A DNA stretch of 64,000 nucleotides from Sphingomonas sp. JUb134 (lineage in GTDB: Bacteria; Pseudomonadota; Alphaproteobacteria; Sphingomonadales; Sphingomonadaceae), in contig NZ_SLYP02000002.1 in assembly GCF_004341505.2 (NCBI RefSeq), positions 310,001 to 374,000 of the forward strand, in the 5' to 3' direction. The notes under the pieces were generated by a model, which had not been told where the DNA came from, made no database searches, and saw only the letters and a program-made list of their open reading frames with translations. Position 1 is the stretch's first letter, and each line of letters begins with the position of its first letter. Below are positions 16,789 through 24,929 of this stretch, piece after piece. A program made the position numbers and the translations under genes.

Positions 16789-19755
16789 TCAGGCCACCTT
16801 GGCTCCGGGTCCGCCGGCGATGTTGAGTGCGCGGTAGCCGTCTTGATCGAGCTCGGCAGCGGCGTTTTGCCAGAGGTAATCGCCGGTCAGGCTGATGTGT
16901 CGCCAGCCTAGCGGGGCTACATGGGCGAGCAGCTCGTCGGGCGCGGGCTCGCCGCTGGCGCGCAGATGCTCGACGGCGCGGCCCATGTAAAGCGTGTTCC
17001 AGTACACGATCGCGGCGGTGACCAGCGTCAGCCCGGACGCTTTCAGCGCCTGGTTCTCGAACTGCGGATCGCGCAGGCGGCCCTGTTTGTGGACGAACAC
17101 GGCTTGGGCGAGCGTGTGACGCGCCTCGCCCTTGTTGAGCCCAGCCTGACACTGCTGGCGGAGCGCCCTGGATTCTAGCCAGTCGAGCGTGAACAGGGTG
17201 CGCTCGATCCGGCCCAGCTCCTGGAGCGCGAAGTCGAGCCGGTTCTGGCGACGGTACGCGGCCAGCTTCTTCAGCATGACCGACGGTAGCACCACGCCGG
17301 CCTTCACGGACGCGGCGAGCCGGACGATCTCGTCCCAGCTTTCGCGGATGGCAGCGATGTTGAACGGGCGCCCGATCAGCTTCGCGAGCGCCTCGGGGCG
17401 GGCCGTGCCCGGGAACAGGCCGAGCCGGCGATCGGCTAGATCGCGCAGGCGGGGCACGAACCGGAAGCCGAGTAGGTGCGCGAGCGCGAACACGTGGTCG
17501 GACGCGCCGCCCGTATCGGCATAGTGGGTCGCGGGTTCGATGCCGCAGCCGTGCGCGACCAGCCCGTCCAGCACATAGGGCGCCTCCGCCGCGGTCGCCG
17601 AGATCAGCCGGACATGGTAGGGCGCGTAGGTATCGGCGACATGGGCGTAGATCTTCTGCCCCGGCTCCCGGTCGTAGCGCGCGTTGGTGCTGCCGGCCGC
17701 GCCCCGCCTGCCCGAGCGGAAGAACTGCCCGTCCGAGCTCGACGCGGTGCCGTCGCCCCACACGCGCGTGAGCGGCAGCGCGGCTTGCGCGTCCACCAGA
17801 TGGCGCAGCCCTGCCGCGTAATTCTCTTCCGATACGTACCAGCCATGCGTCCAGGCGAGCTGGGCGTAGGTGACGCCCTGGCTGGCGTTGGCCATGCGCT
17901 CGATGCCGAGGTTCGTCGCGTCTGCCAGGATCGCGGCGAGCACGGCCTGCGGGTTGGAGTGGGCGCGGCCCGAGCGCAGTTCCGGAAATGCGCACAGGAA
18001 CCCGGTGCGGGCTTCCACCTCGGCGAGCAGCTCGGTGATGCGCACGCGGGGCATGAGCCGGTCGACGGCCGCGTCCAGCCTGTCGGCCGCAGCGGGCGTT
18101 ACGGCCGCGAGCGGGCTGACCCTGAGGTTACCGCCCCGCAGCTCCACGCCGTCGAGCGTGCCGCGCTTCAGCGAGCCTGCGAACCGGCGCAACCGCCAGT
18201 CGAGCAGCCTGGCGCGCCCCTCCAAGTAGCGGCCGACGTCGGTGTCGAACGGCAGCGTGAGCGCGATCTCGGCCGCTTTGCCGGGCGGGAGCATATAGCT
18301 GTCGAAGCGCAGGTGTTCGCGCGTACCCTCCACCCACAGGTCGCCCGATTGGAGCCGCTCGCGCACGGTCGCGACCGTGGCGGTTTCGTAGCGACGGCGG
18401 TCGATGACGCCGCCCTCGGTGATCGCCGCCTTCCATTTTCTGGAAAACGGCATGGGCGCATCGGCCGGTACGTCTCGCCGCCCGGTCGCGTTCAGCGCGC
18501 GCACGACCTTGATCGCGCCGAGCACGCCGTCGCGCGAGCCTGCCGCCTTGAACCGGAACGCGTCAAAAAACGCGGGCGCGTAGCGCCGCATCGTCATGTA
18601 GCGCCCCGCCGCGCGGATCAGCGGCTCGTCGCGAGTCAGGTCGGCGATCGCGGTCGCCTCGCTCTCGGCGTCCAGAAGCCTCGTCCAGCCCACCCCGTCG
18701 TCGAGCGCCGCCCAGACGTCCAACCCGTCCTCGCGCGCGACCCGGAGTGCGCCGACCGTGGCGCCCAGCAGCCGCATGAGCCGGTTCACGTCGCGTGTGG
18801 TCGCCTCGATGCCGCGCTTCTGCGCGGCCCTGGCCCTGGCGAACAGGAGGCCGGTCTGCTTGCCGAACATCTCGATCGCGGCGTCCGCGAGCCGCGCTTC
18901 CAGGTCGATGACGGCTGCGGCGAGTGTCGCGCGCCTTCTGCGGAGCGAGTAGTCGGACAGGAGGAACGCGGGCGCGACGTGGCCTTCGCGCACGAGCTGC
19001 TCGAAGCGGTGCTCGTGGATGCGGCCGGCCATGCCCGGGTCGAGCCCGAGCCGGCGCACGTGCGCGAGCCGGGCGAGAATGCCGGCGAGATTGCGCGCGG
19101 TCGGGCTGTCCGACGTGTCGCGCAGCCACGCGAGCGGCGTCGTGCTGCGATCCTGGTCCACGATCAGCAACGCATCCAGCCCCGTCACCTGCTCCGGAGC
19201 AAGCGCATCGACCAGCGTGTCGGCCGCGAGGCGGCGCGCCATGGCGCGCCCCGCCACCCCGATCCGCTCGATACGGGCGGGCGCGGGCAGAACGATCCGG
19301 GCAGCACGCAAATGGCCCAGCACTGCCGCGGCGATCGGCTTGCCCCGTTCGGTCGCTTCCGCCGCGCGGGTGGCTGCGCCGAGCGCGCCGGGGACGTCGG
19401 CCGCCTCGAACGCGCGCAGGCGCAAACGCTCCATCGCCTCCCAGGCGTGTTCGAGCCGGGTCTGGGCGCGATGCGCGTAGCCCTCGAACGCTGTGGGCGC
19501 GATGTCGAGTTGCGCGGCCAGGTGCCGGATCAGAAAATCGGGGACGACATCGTCGTGGCGTATGCCGAAGCCGGGATGACGCAGCAGGGCGAGGTGCAGC
19601 GCGAAGCCGAGCCGGTTGGCGTCGCCGCGCTTCGCTTCGATCAGTGGCCGGTCCTCATCGGCAACCGTGTAATGCTTGGCGAGCGAGGCATGGTCGAGGG
19701 GCACGCCGAACAACGCGCGGCGTTCGTCGCCCGTTAACAGATCGCGTCTGGCCAT
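16789..19755 (-). CDS. tnpA: Tn3-family transposase TnpA
   Basis: A 988-residue DDE transposase, the normal length for Tn3-family enzymes. The N-terminal DUF4158 region (LLTGDERRALFGVP…) is followed by the DDE_Tnp_Tn3 domain with ARYDREPGQKIYAHVADTYAPYH, the HGCGIEPATHYADTGGASDHVFAL stretch split by conserved glycines, RFVPRLRDLADRRL and the C-terminal RWGRA-like block VYWNTLYMGRAVEHL. It catalyses replicative transposition between the 38-bp repeats. It is read leftward, divergent from tnpR. No frameshift is visible. Confidence 0.95.
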   Translation of the reverse strand: MARRDLLTGDERRALFGVPLDHASLAKHYTVADEDRPLIEAKRGDANRLGFALHLALLRHPGFGIRHDDVVPDFLIRHLAAQLDIAPTAFEGYAHRAQTRLEHAWEAMERLRLRAFEAADVPGALGAATRAAEATERGKPIAAAVLGHLRAARIVLPAPARIERIGVAGRAMARRLAADTLVDALAPEQVTGLDALLIVDQDRSTTPLAWLRDTSDSPTARNLAGILARLAHVRRLGLDPGMAGRIHEHRFEQLVREGHVAPAFLLSDYSLRRRRATLAAAVIDLEARLADAAIEMFGKQTGLLFARARAAQKRGIEATTRDVNRLMRLLGATVGALRVAREDGLDVWAALDDGVGWTRLLDAESEATAIADLTRDEPLIRAAGRYMTMRRYAPAFFDAFRFKAAGSRDGVLGAIKVVRALNATGRRDVPADAPMPFSRKWKAAITEGGVIDRRRYETATVATVRERLQSGDLWVEGTREHLRFDSYMLPPGKAAEIALTLPFDTDVGRYLEGRARLLDWRLRRFAGSLKRGTLDGVELRGGNLRVSPLAAVTPAAADRLDAAVDRLMPRVRITELLAEVEARTGFLCAFPELRSGRAHSNPQAVLAAILADATNLGIERMANASQGVTYAQLAWTHGWYVSEENYAAGLRHLVDAQAALPLTRVWGDGTASSSDGQFFRSGRRGAAGSTNARYDREPGQKIYAHVADTYAPYHVRLISATAAEAPYVLDGLVAHGCGIEPATHYADTGGASDHVFALAHLLGFRFVPRLRDLADRRLGLFPGTARPEALAKLIGRPFNIAAIRESWDEIVRLAASVKAGVVLPSVMLKKLAAYRRQNRLDFALQELGRIERTLFTLDWLESRALRQQCQAGLNKGEARHTLAQAVFVHKQGRLRDPQFENQALKASGLTLVTAAIVYWNTLYMGRAVEHLRASGEPAPDELLAHVAPLGWRHISLTGDYLWQNAAAELDQDGYRALNIAGGPGAKVA

Positions 19756-19859
19756 CGATCACCCCCTGTCCGGGAGCGTATAGTTTATGGCCGACACGTG
19801 CGAGGTGTCGCGTAACTCTCAAGTTTCGCGACAGCGGCCCTGACCGGTCACGCCACGAG

Positions 19860-19906
19860 TGTAAACGCTCGCGCTAAATGGCGGCGTTCTGATCGCGCTA
19901 TTTGTC
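19860..19906 (+). repeat. Left 47-bp inverted repeat of the Tn552/Tn402-type element
   Basis: It begins TGTAAACGCTCGCGCTAA and matches the repeat at 22886-22932 (opposite orientation) except for two bases. It overlaps the last codon of tniB. Confidence 0.9.
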
Positions 19907-20783
19907 AGTTGCCGGGTCCGATGACGAGGCAATCGCGCGCGGCCTGAACGATGTCAGCGGTGACCTCCTCGACGCGGTTGAGGGTCATGATCCGCCGCAT
20001 CTGCGCGAACAGGCGCTCCATGAGCCGGAAGTTGCCGCGCGTGATGCGGATCACGGCTGCCTGCGCTTCGATCGCGTCGAGTTGGGCCGGGTCGAAGCTG
20101 ATCCCGAAATCGCCGGCGTGGGTCGCGAGCAGCAGCCGCATTTCGGTCTCGGTAAGCGGTTTGAACTCGTGGACGAAGCCGATCCGCGAGTAGAGCTGGG
20201 CATAGCGGGCGAGGCGCTTCTCCAAGCCCGGCATACCCATCAGGATCAGCCCGAAGCCGTGGCGATCGGCCATGTCGCGGAGATGTTCGAGCGACTTTAT
20301 GGTCAGGCGGTCGGCCTCGTCGACGATGACGAGGGGGCAGGCGATGCGGGCGGCGTCATGGGTGATTTCGTCCTGCGAGCCGCCCGCGACCGTCAGCCGG
20401 GCATAGCCCAGCTTAATGAGGTTGAGGCCCAACACCGCGTCGATCGTCTTGGGCGTGTTGCTGACCGACACGGTGTAGAAGACGGCGCGGCAGCGAGCGA
20501 CCTTTTCGCCAAGGAGCGCGGCAATGGGACGGAGCGCGGCATATTCCCCCAGGTCGGGGAAGCTGGAAAACTCGCGCGCCGATCGCGTCTTTCCGACGCC
20601 CGGCCGGCCATGACACACGCCGATATAGCGGTAGTGCGCGCAGGCTTCGGCAAACTCGACGAACCGGGCATGTTCGCGGGTCGCCAGGAACGGCTGCTCG
20701 ACCAGGAACTCAATCGTCAGCGGCGTAGAGCCGGAGCCCTCGGTAGGTGGTGGGCCGGGAAGCCGTATCCTCTTGGTCGCCAT
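19905..20783 (-). CDS. tniB: TniB-like AAA ATPase, transposition helper
   Basis: A 292-residue NTP-binding protein of the TniB/IstB/MuB group, which selects target DNA for the transposase. Walker A GRPGVGKTRS and Walker B LVIVDEADRL are clear, followed by sensor-type LILMGMPGLEKRL. The start MATKRIRLPGPPP at 20783 is preferred over upstream low-complexity frame. The gene overlaps the end of the transposase gene by 74 bp and ends inside the terminal repeat. Confidence 0.9.
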   Translation of the reverse strand: MATKRIRLPGPPPTEGSGSTPLTIEFLVEQPFLATREHARFVEFAEACAHYRYIGVCHGRPGVGKTRSAREFSSFPDLGEYAALRPIAALLGEKVARCRAVFYTVSVSNTPKTIDAVLGLNLIKLGYARLTVAGGSQDEITHDAARIACPLVIVDEADRLTIKSLEHLRDMADRHGFGLILMGMPGLEKRLARYAQLYSRIGFVHEFKPLTETEMRLLLATHAGDFGISFDPAQLDAIEAQAAVIRITRGNFRLMERLFAQMRRIMTLNRVEEVTADIVQAARDCLVIGPGN

Positions 20784-22188
20784 CGAAGGTCTCCGTGGGG
20801 GCAGGCACCTGCTTGTCGCGCTCCTTCGCGCCGCGCCGGGCGCGCTGGATCGCGCGCAACGACGGGTGCCCAGCGTGCTCGGAGCTGAGCGCACGGCAGA
20901 CGAACCGGCCCTGGTGGTAGACGTGGATCTCGGTCAGGTCGCGGGGGTCATAGACCGCCTCGACCTGCTCGCCGACGAAGGCCGCGAGCGTGGGTTCGAC
21001 ATAGCGCCTGCCCATCAGACGGATGCCGTCGCGCAGCACTTTACGGGGCTTGGGCACGTGCACGAGCAGCATGTCGAGCTGTTCAAGGCTGTCGGGCATT
21101 GCGGGCAGGAACCCGCCCTTCTGCCAGCGCGTGATCGGCGGTTCGCCGGTGCTGCCATGCGGGCGACGATGATAGACGCCGCACACGAACGCCTCGAAGC
21201 GGGCGCGCAGCTCGTCGAGCGTGAGCACTGGCGCCGACAGCGGCTTGCCCGCGATCAGGTGGCCGGGCAGGTCGGGCAGGAACATGTCGTTGATGGTGCG
21301 GAACAGCCGCTCGATCTTGCCGCGCCCGCGAGGACGCCCCGGCAGCGAATGGATGAGGCGGATTTTGAGGGCGATGCACGCCTGCTCGATATGCTCGGAG
21401 ATGAAATCCGAGCCGTTGTCGACGTAAAGCTGTTCGGGAATGCCGCTGACGATCCATTCGGGATTGGGCTTGCGCCAGATCGCCTGCCGCAAGGCGAGCG
21501 CCGTGTTGAGGGCACTGGGGGCATCGAGGCTGAGGAAGTAACCGGCGATGGCTCGGCTGTGATCGTCAACGATGACGGTCAGCCAAGGACGCACCGGGGT
21601 TCCGGCATCATCGAGCACGAGAATGTCGAGAACGGTATGATCGGCCTGCCACATCTCGTTCGAGGTCGCGGCTTCGCGCCGATGCACTAGCTCGTGCTGG
21701 TCGCGGTAGACGGCCGGATCGGAGGCTGCGGCGATCTGGCTTGCCGGTATCGCCCTGACGACACGCGCGACGGCCGCATAGCTGGGGGTTCGGTGTCCAT
21801 GCGCGATGGCGAGTTCCTGCACCTTTCGGTGAATGGCGGCGACCGGGGGTCGCGGGCGCTTGGTGGCGAGAGTGCGGGTCAGTTCGACCAGATGTTCCGG
21901 CAGGTGCAGCCTGCCCCGATCGTTGCGCGGCAGACGCGCGAGACCGGCAAGTCCTTCGGCACGGTAGCGCCCGAGCCAGCGCTGCAACGTCCGCTCGCTC
22001 AGCGTGCCGGTGCGGGCGAGGTCCGCGAGCGGGATGCCATCGGCGAGGTGCGGTTCAAGGACGCGGTAGCGCTCGATCGCCAGCGGCGGGACAAGCGCCG
22101 GATGCGTCACCGCCGACGGTCCGTGTCGCAGGTAAGGAAAACGGAGATTTGCCTGCCCATCGCCATGCGAGTCCGCTCGCGTTGCCAA
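20710..22188 (-). CDS. tniA: TniA-like DDE transposase (Mu transposase C-terminal domain)
   Basis: A 492-residue Mu/Tn552-type transposase. An N-terminal HTH pair (LADLARTGTLSERTLQRWLGRY) is followed by an RNaseH-fold core. Catalytic residues lie in WQADHTVLDILVLD (Asp), LYVDNGSDFISEH (Asp) and GRGKIERLFRTIND (Glu). A Mu-C beta-barrel region follows (LRDGIRLMGRRYVEPTL). It is read leftward and overlaps tniB. Length agrees with Tn552 p480. Confidence 0.92.
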   Translation of the reverse strand: MATRADSHGDGQANLRFPYLRHGPSAVTHPALVPPLAIERYRVLEPHLADGIPLADLARTGTLSERTLQRWLGRYRAEGLAGLARLPRNDRGRLHLPEHLVELTRTLATKRPRPPVAAIHRKVQELAIAHGHRTPSYAAVARVVRAIPASQIAAASDPAVYRDQHELVHRREAATSNEMWQADHTVLDILVLDDAGTPVRPWLTVIVDDHSRAIAGYFLSLDAPSALNTALALRQAIWRKPNPEWIVSGIPEQLYVDNGSDFISEHIEQACIALKIRLIHSLPGRPRGRGKIERLFRTINDMFLPDLPGHLIAGKPLSAPVLTLDELRARFEAFVCGVYHRRPHGSTGEPPITRWQKGGFLPAMPDSLEQLDMLLVHVPKPRKVLRDGIRLMGRRYVEPTLAAFVGEQVEAVYDPRDLTEIHVYHQGRFVCRALSSEHAGHPSLRAIQRARRGAKERDKQVPAPTETFDGDQEDTASRPTTYRGLRLYAADD

Positions 22189-22301
22189 ACCGGCCTGTTC
22201 GACGTAAATCTACCCGGTAAAGAAAACTAGGGCAACATAGACCTGCCGATGACGACTTTCTTCCCAAACCGCGCCCGATCGGGGCGCCACCGGCCCTACG
22301 C

Positions 22302-22874
22302 ATGAAAATCGGTTACGCCCGCGTATCGACCGCCGAGCAGAACCTGGACCTCCAGCGTGATGCGCTGAAGGCTGCCGGCTGCGAGAAGGTCATCACCGAC
22401 AAGGCCTCCGGGGCGACTGCCGCTCGCCCTGGATTGGAAAAGGTGAAGGAGCTGCTTCGCGCCGGCGACACACTGGTGGTCTGGCGCCTCGACAGGCTCG
22501 GCCGCTCGCTCCGTGATCTGATCGGATGGATGACCTACCTCGACGAGGAAAAGGTCGGGCTGCTGAGCCTGCACGAGGCGATCGACACGACCACCACGTC
22601 GGGCAAGCTTACCTTCCACCTGTTCGGGGCATTGGCGGAGTTCGAGCGCAACCTGATCCGCGAGCGGACCCAGGCCGGTCTCACCGCAGCCCGCGCTCGC
22701 GGCAAGAAGGGTGGCCGGCCGGCCGCACTCGGCAAGGACAAGCGCGACCTGGCCGTCAGGCTCTACCACGAGAACACGATGCCGATCGCCAAGATTTGCT
22801 CGATGCTCGGCATCTCCAAGCCAACACTCTACGCCTATGTGCGATCGGCCGAGACCAAGCCGGTAGCCGCGTAG
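22302..22874 (+). CDS. tniR: Serine resolvase of the Tn552/Tn402-type element
   Basis: A 190-residue small serine recombinase: catalytic Ser in KIGYARVSTAEQN, the arginine block VVWRLDRLGRSLRDL, FERNLIRERTQAGLTAARARG and a C-terminal HTH (MPIAKICSMLGISKPTLYAY). It resolves cointegrates formed by replicative transposition. It is divergent from tniA; the 113-bp interval 22189-22301 probably holds its own res site. Confidence 0.92.
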   Translation: MKIGYARVSTAEQNLDLQRDALKAAGCEKVITDKASGATAARPGLEKVKELLRAGDTLVVWRLDRLGRSLRDLIGWMTYLDEEKVGLLSLHEAIDTTTTSGKLTFHLFGALAEFERNLIRERTQAGLTAARARGKKGGRPAALGKDKRDLAVRLYHENTMPIAKICSMLGISKPTLYAYVRSAETKPVAA

Positions 22875-22885
22875 CGACGCTCGCC

Positions 22886-22932
22886 GACAAATAGCGCGAT
22901 CAGAATGCCGCCACTTAGCGCGAGCGTTTACA
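22886..22932 (-). repeat. Right 47-bp inverted repeat of the Tn552/Tn402-type element
   Basis: Complement of the left repeat with two mismatches, ending at 22932. It is followed by the target duplication CACGAG. Confidence 0.9.
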
Positions 22933-22998
22933 CACGAGGGCGGACGCTGTCGCAAATGTCTGTTGCTAATCAGCCGTGTTCCAATGCACATCTGCGAC

Positions 22999-23580
22999 AT
23001 GCTCCTCGGCTATGCGCGCGTATCTACCGACGATCAGGATCTCACGCTTCAAAAGACGGCACTGAAGGCGGCCGGATGCCGGCGGACATTCGAGGAGAAG
23101 GTGTCCGGCGCCAAGCGCGCCCGACCGGAACTCGACCGGATGCTGGAGCAGCTGCGCGACGACGACGTGGTTGTGGTCACCCGGCTCGATCGCCTAGCGC
23201 GTTCGACGCGCGACCTGCTCGACATCGCCGAGAAGCTGAACGAGGCGGGAGCGGGGCTGCGCTCGCTCGCCGAGCCCTGGGCCGACACGACCACGCCTGC
23301 GGGACGCATGGTGCTCACCGTGTTCGCCGGCATCGCGGAGTTCGAGCGCGAGCTGATCCACCAGCGTACCAGTTCCGGCCGCGCGGCAGCCATGGCGCGC
23401 GGCGTGAAGTTCGGGCGTAAGCCCAAGCTCACTCCGGACCAGATCGCGCTCGGACAGCGTCTCGTCGGCGAAGGCACATCGGTGCGCGAAGCGGCGAAGC
23501 TGCTGAAGTGTCATCATGCCACGCTCTATCGGGCGCTCAACCATCCGGCGCAGATGCCCGTACATCGCTCGACACGTTGA
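22999..23580 (+). CDS. tnpR: Serine resolvase TnpR of the Tn3-family transposon
   Basis: A resolvase of about 193 residues: MLLGYARVSTDDQDL with the catalytic Ser, VVVTRLDRLARSTRDLLD, FERELIHQRTSSGRAAAMARG and the C-terminal HTH (TSVREAAKLLKCHHATLYRAL). In-frame ATGs at 22963 and 22984 are possible, but homologues start at MLLGYARVS. It is divergent from the Tn3 tnpA, although a 3.07-kb transposon now separates them and must have disrupted the shared promoter/res region. It may therefore be poorly expressed or lack an intact res. Confidence 0.9.
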   Translation: MLLGYARVSTDDQDLTLQKTALKAAGCRRTFEEKVSGAKRARPELDRMLEQLRDDDVVVVTRLDRLARSTRDLLDIAEKLNEAGAGLRSLAEPWADTTTPAGRMVLTVFAGIAEFERELIHQRTSSGRAAAMARGVKFGRKPKLTPDQIALGQRLVGEGTSVREAAKLLKCHHATLYRALNHPAQMPVHRSTR

Positions 23581-23600
23581 TTGAGGAGTAGGATTTCGCC

Positions 23601-24425
23601 ATGATCTTCGCGCTTCTACTAGCGGCAAGTTCGCCGAATTCCGCGCTGGAGGCGGAGCGGGCCTACTCGGAAGCTGTACTTGCCAGTGGCCGTCAGGCAG
23701 CGGCACGCAGTTTCGGTCCACAAAGCGACCCCTGGCCAATACAACATGCGCCCGAAACCGCGCGCTCTCCATCTGTGGCCAGCATGTTGCAAGCAGCCGA
23801 GAGTAGCCGAAGGTGGTGGCTCACAATGATGAGTGTCGAGAGCCATGCCGAGCGCAGACCCGAACTTGTCTTTCCGTCCTGTGATCCGAGCGGGTCGGCA
23901 GTTGTTATCGGCGGGCTGTACGATGGCGGAAATCGAGTTGGATCATATAAGACGCTTTGGCGGAACAGTGCTGAGGGGTGGCGCTGGGAAATCGACGACT
24001 ATCGTCGGGATGGATCGAAGGCATTAGCGGCAGAAAGTTTACAAGCGATCGAACCTGAGTGCTCGGCAAAACTCACCAATGAACAGCTCCAAATCCAAGC
24101 CGTTAGCGATGCGAAAGAGATCGCGTCTGTTTTGCGACAGGAGCAGGCCGGCAAACAGGTCGACTGGTTGGCTGTTCCAAGACGAAGCGTGGCCGAAGAC
24201 GTTATCTTTGTCGGCAACGATGGCCGACGCATCCGCAGGCTCCCCGCCAAGCTGCCCATTCGGCGCATAGCGGGTGCGTTATCGTCCGGAAGCAGTTACG
24301 ATGAAACGCTACGGTGGAGTAGCCGCGTCCTGGACGGGTCTGCACAAGCCCATAGCTTTCAGATCACCCAGTGGCGCGGTCCCAAGAATGGATGGCAGAT
24401 CGTCTACTACGAGCTCCGCGGGTGA
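23601..24425 (+). CDS. Uncharacterised secreted protein, Tn3 cargo
   Basis: A 274-residue protein with a short hydrophobic N-terminus (IFALLLAASSPNSA) suggesting export, and a GAGGAG site 12 bases before the ATG. The mature part has mixed alpha/beta character with tryptophan-rich stretches (GWRWEIDDYRRDG, GPKNGWQIVYYELRG at the end); no domain is recognised. It is the only passenger gene of the Tn3 element, 20 bp behind tnpR. GC content is lower than the flanking transposon genes, consistent with separate acquisition. Function unknown. Confidence 0.7.
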   Translation: MIFALLLAASSPNSALEAERAYSEAVLASGRQAAARSFGPQSDPWPIQHAPETARSPSVASMLQAAESSRRWWLTMMSVESHAERRPELVFPSCDPSGSAVVIGGLYDGGNRVGSYKTLWRNSAEGWRWEIDDYRRDGSKALAAESLQAIEPECSAKLTNEQLQIQAVSDAKEIASVLRQEQAGKQVDWLAVPRRSVAEDVIFVGNDGRRIRRLPAKLPIRRIAGALSSGSSYDETLRWSSRVLDGSAQAHSFQITQWRGPKNGWQIVYYELRG

Positions 24426-24534
24426 AACATCACGAGAGGTGATCCGGTAACTTCCAACTCGTCCAACCTCACAAACCCACGAAACTTAATATACTTTGCG
24501 GCAACGCTCAGGCTTTTGTTGACCATTTGTTCCG

Positions 24535-24572
24535 ACTGCCGCTGTCCATATGACAAACCTTGAGGTGCCCCC
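24535..24572 (-). repeat. Right terminal inverted repeat of the Tn3-family transposon
   Basis: Ends ..ACAAACCTTGAGGTGCCCCC at 24572 and pairs with 16726-16763. It is followed by the AGCTT target duplication. Confidence 0.85.
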
Positions 24573-24622
24573 AGCTTCTGCCGTGGAACTGGCAAACCGC
24601 CCGGCTCGGGCTCGCTGCCTGA
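24573..24622 (+). pseudogene. End of the second IS66 TnpC, beyond Tn3
   Basis: LLPWNWQTARLGLAA then TGA. It continues the frame interrupted at 16725. No IS66 right terminal repeat follows; a different gene remnant begins at once, so the IS66 copy was already truncated. Confidence 0.85.
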
Positions 24623-24849
24623 TGGCCCACGTCAACAAGGTCCATTCTGTGCGAACCATCGGATTGGTCGCCCAGGAACTCGATAAGACCGAAGATGAGA
24701 TTACTGTTCTCGCTCTCGGCATGGATATGGAAGATGGGCTGATCTGAGTCTACAGCCCCGAGCACGAAGGCGGCATCATGGCGTTCACCAACTGCGGCAT
24801 CGAGAACCTCGAGACGCTGATCGCCGACCAGGAAATCGCCAAGAGATAA
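24622..24849 (+). pseudogene. Small conserved protein interrupted by in-frame TGA
   Basis: The frame MAHVNKVHSVRTIGLVAQEL…ALGMDMEDGLI stops at a TGA near 24745, then continues in the same frame as VYSPEHEGGIMAFTNCGIE…LIADQEIAKR to TAA at 24847-24849. The combined product (about 75 residues) reads as a single small protein in which a Trp codon (TGG) may have become TGA. No function is known. The start ATG overlaps the stop of the IS66 relic, probably by chance at the junction. Confidence 0.5.
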
Positions 24850-24929
24850 CTTCCCCGCGGCCTTCGCCGTATGGCTACGATGAATCTTGCGATGTTTGGA
24901 TTATTTGTGGCCGACAAGTTGCAAGGAAA

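Larger units (their letters stand above)
19860..22932. mobile_element. Tn552/Tn402-type transposon inserted in the Tn3 res interval
   Basis: Two 47-bp inverted repeats (19860-19906 and 22886-22932) begin TGTAAACGCTCGCGCTAA and differ at only two positions. A 6-bp direct duplication CACGAG flanks them (19854-19859, 22933-22938). Ends of the TG..CA type, a Mu-like DDE transposase, an AAA partner and a serine resolvase define the Tn552/Tn402 group; no tniQ is present. The element sits exactly between the host transposon's tnpA and tnpR, where res sites lie. Confidence 0.93.
16726..24572. mobile_element. Tn3-family transposon carrying a nested Tn552/Tn402-type element
   Basis: Terminal inverted repeats of about 38 bp: left begins GGGAGCACCTCAAGGTTTGT (16726), right end is the complement of GGGGGCACCTCAAGGTTTGT (ending 24572). 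They share an inner GGACAGCGG. A perfect 5-bp duplication AGCTT flanks it (16721-16725, 24573-24577), the size typical of Tn3. Contents: leftward tnpA, rightward tnpR, a cargo gene, and a 3.07-kb second transposon inserted in the tnpA-tnpR interval. The target was an IS66 tnpC relic. Confidence 0.93.
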
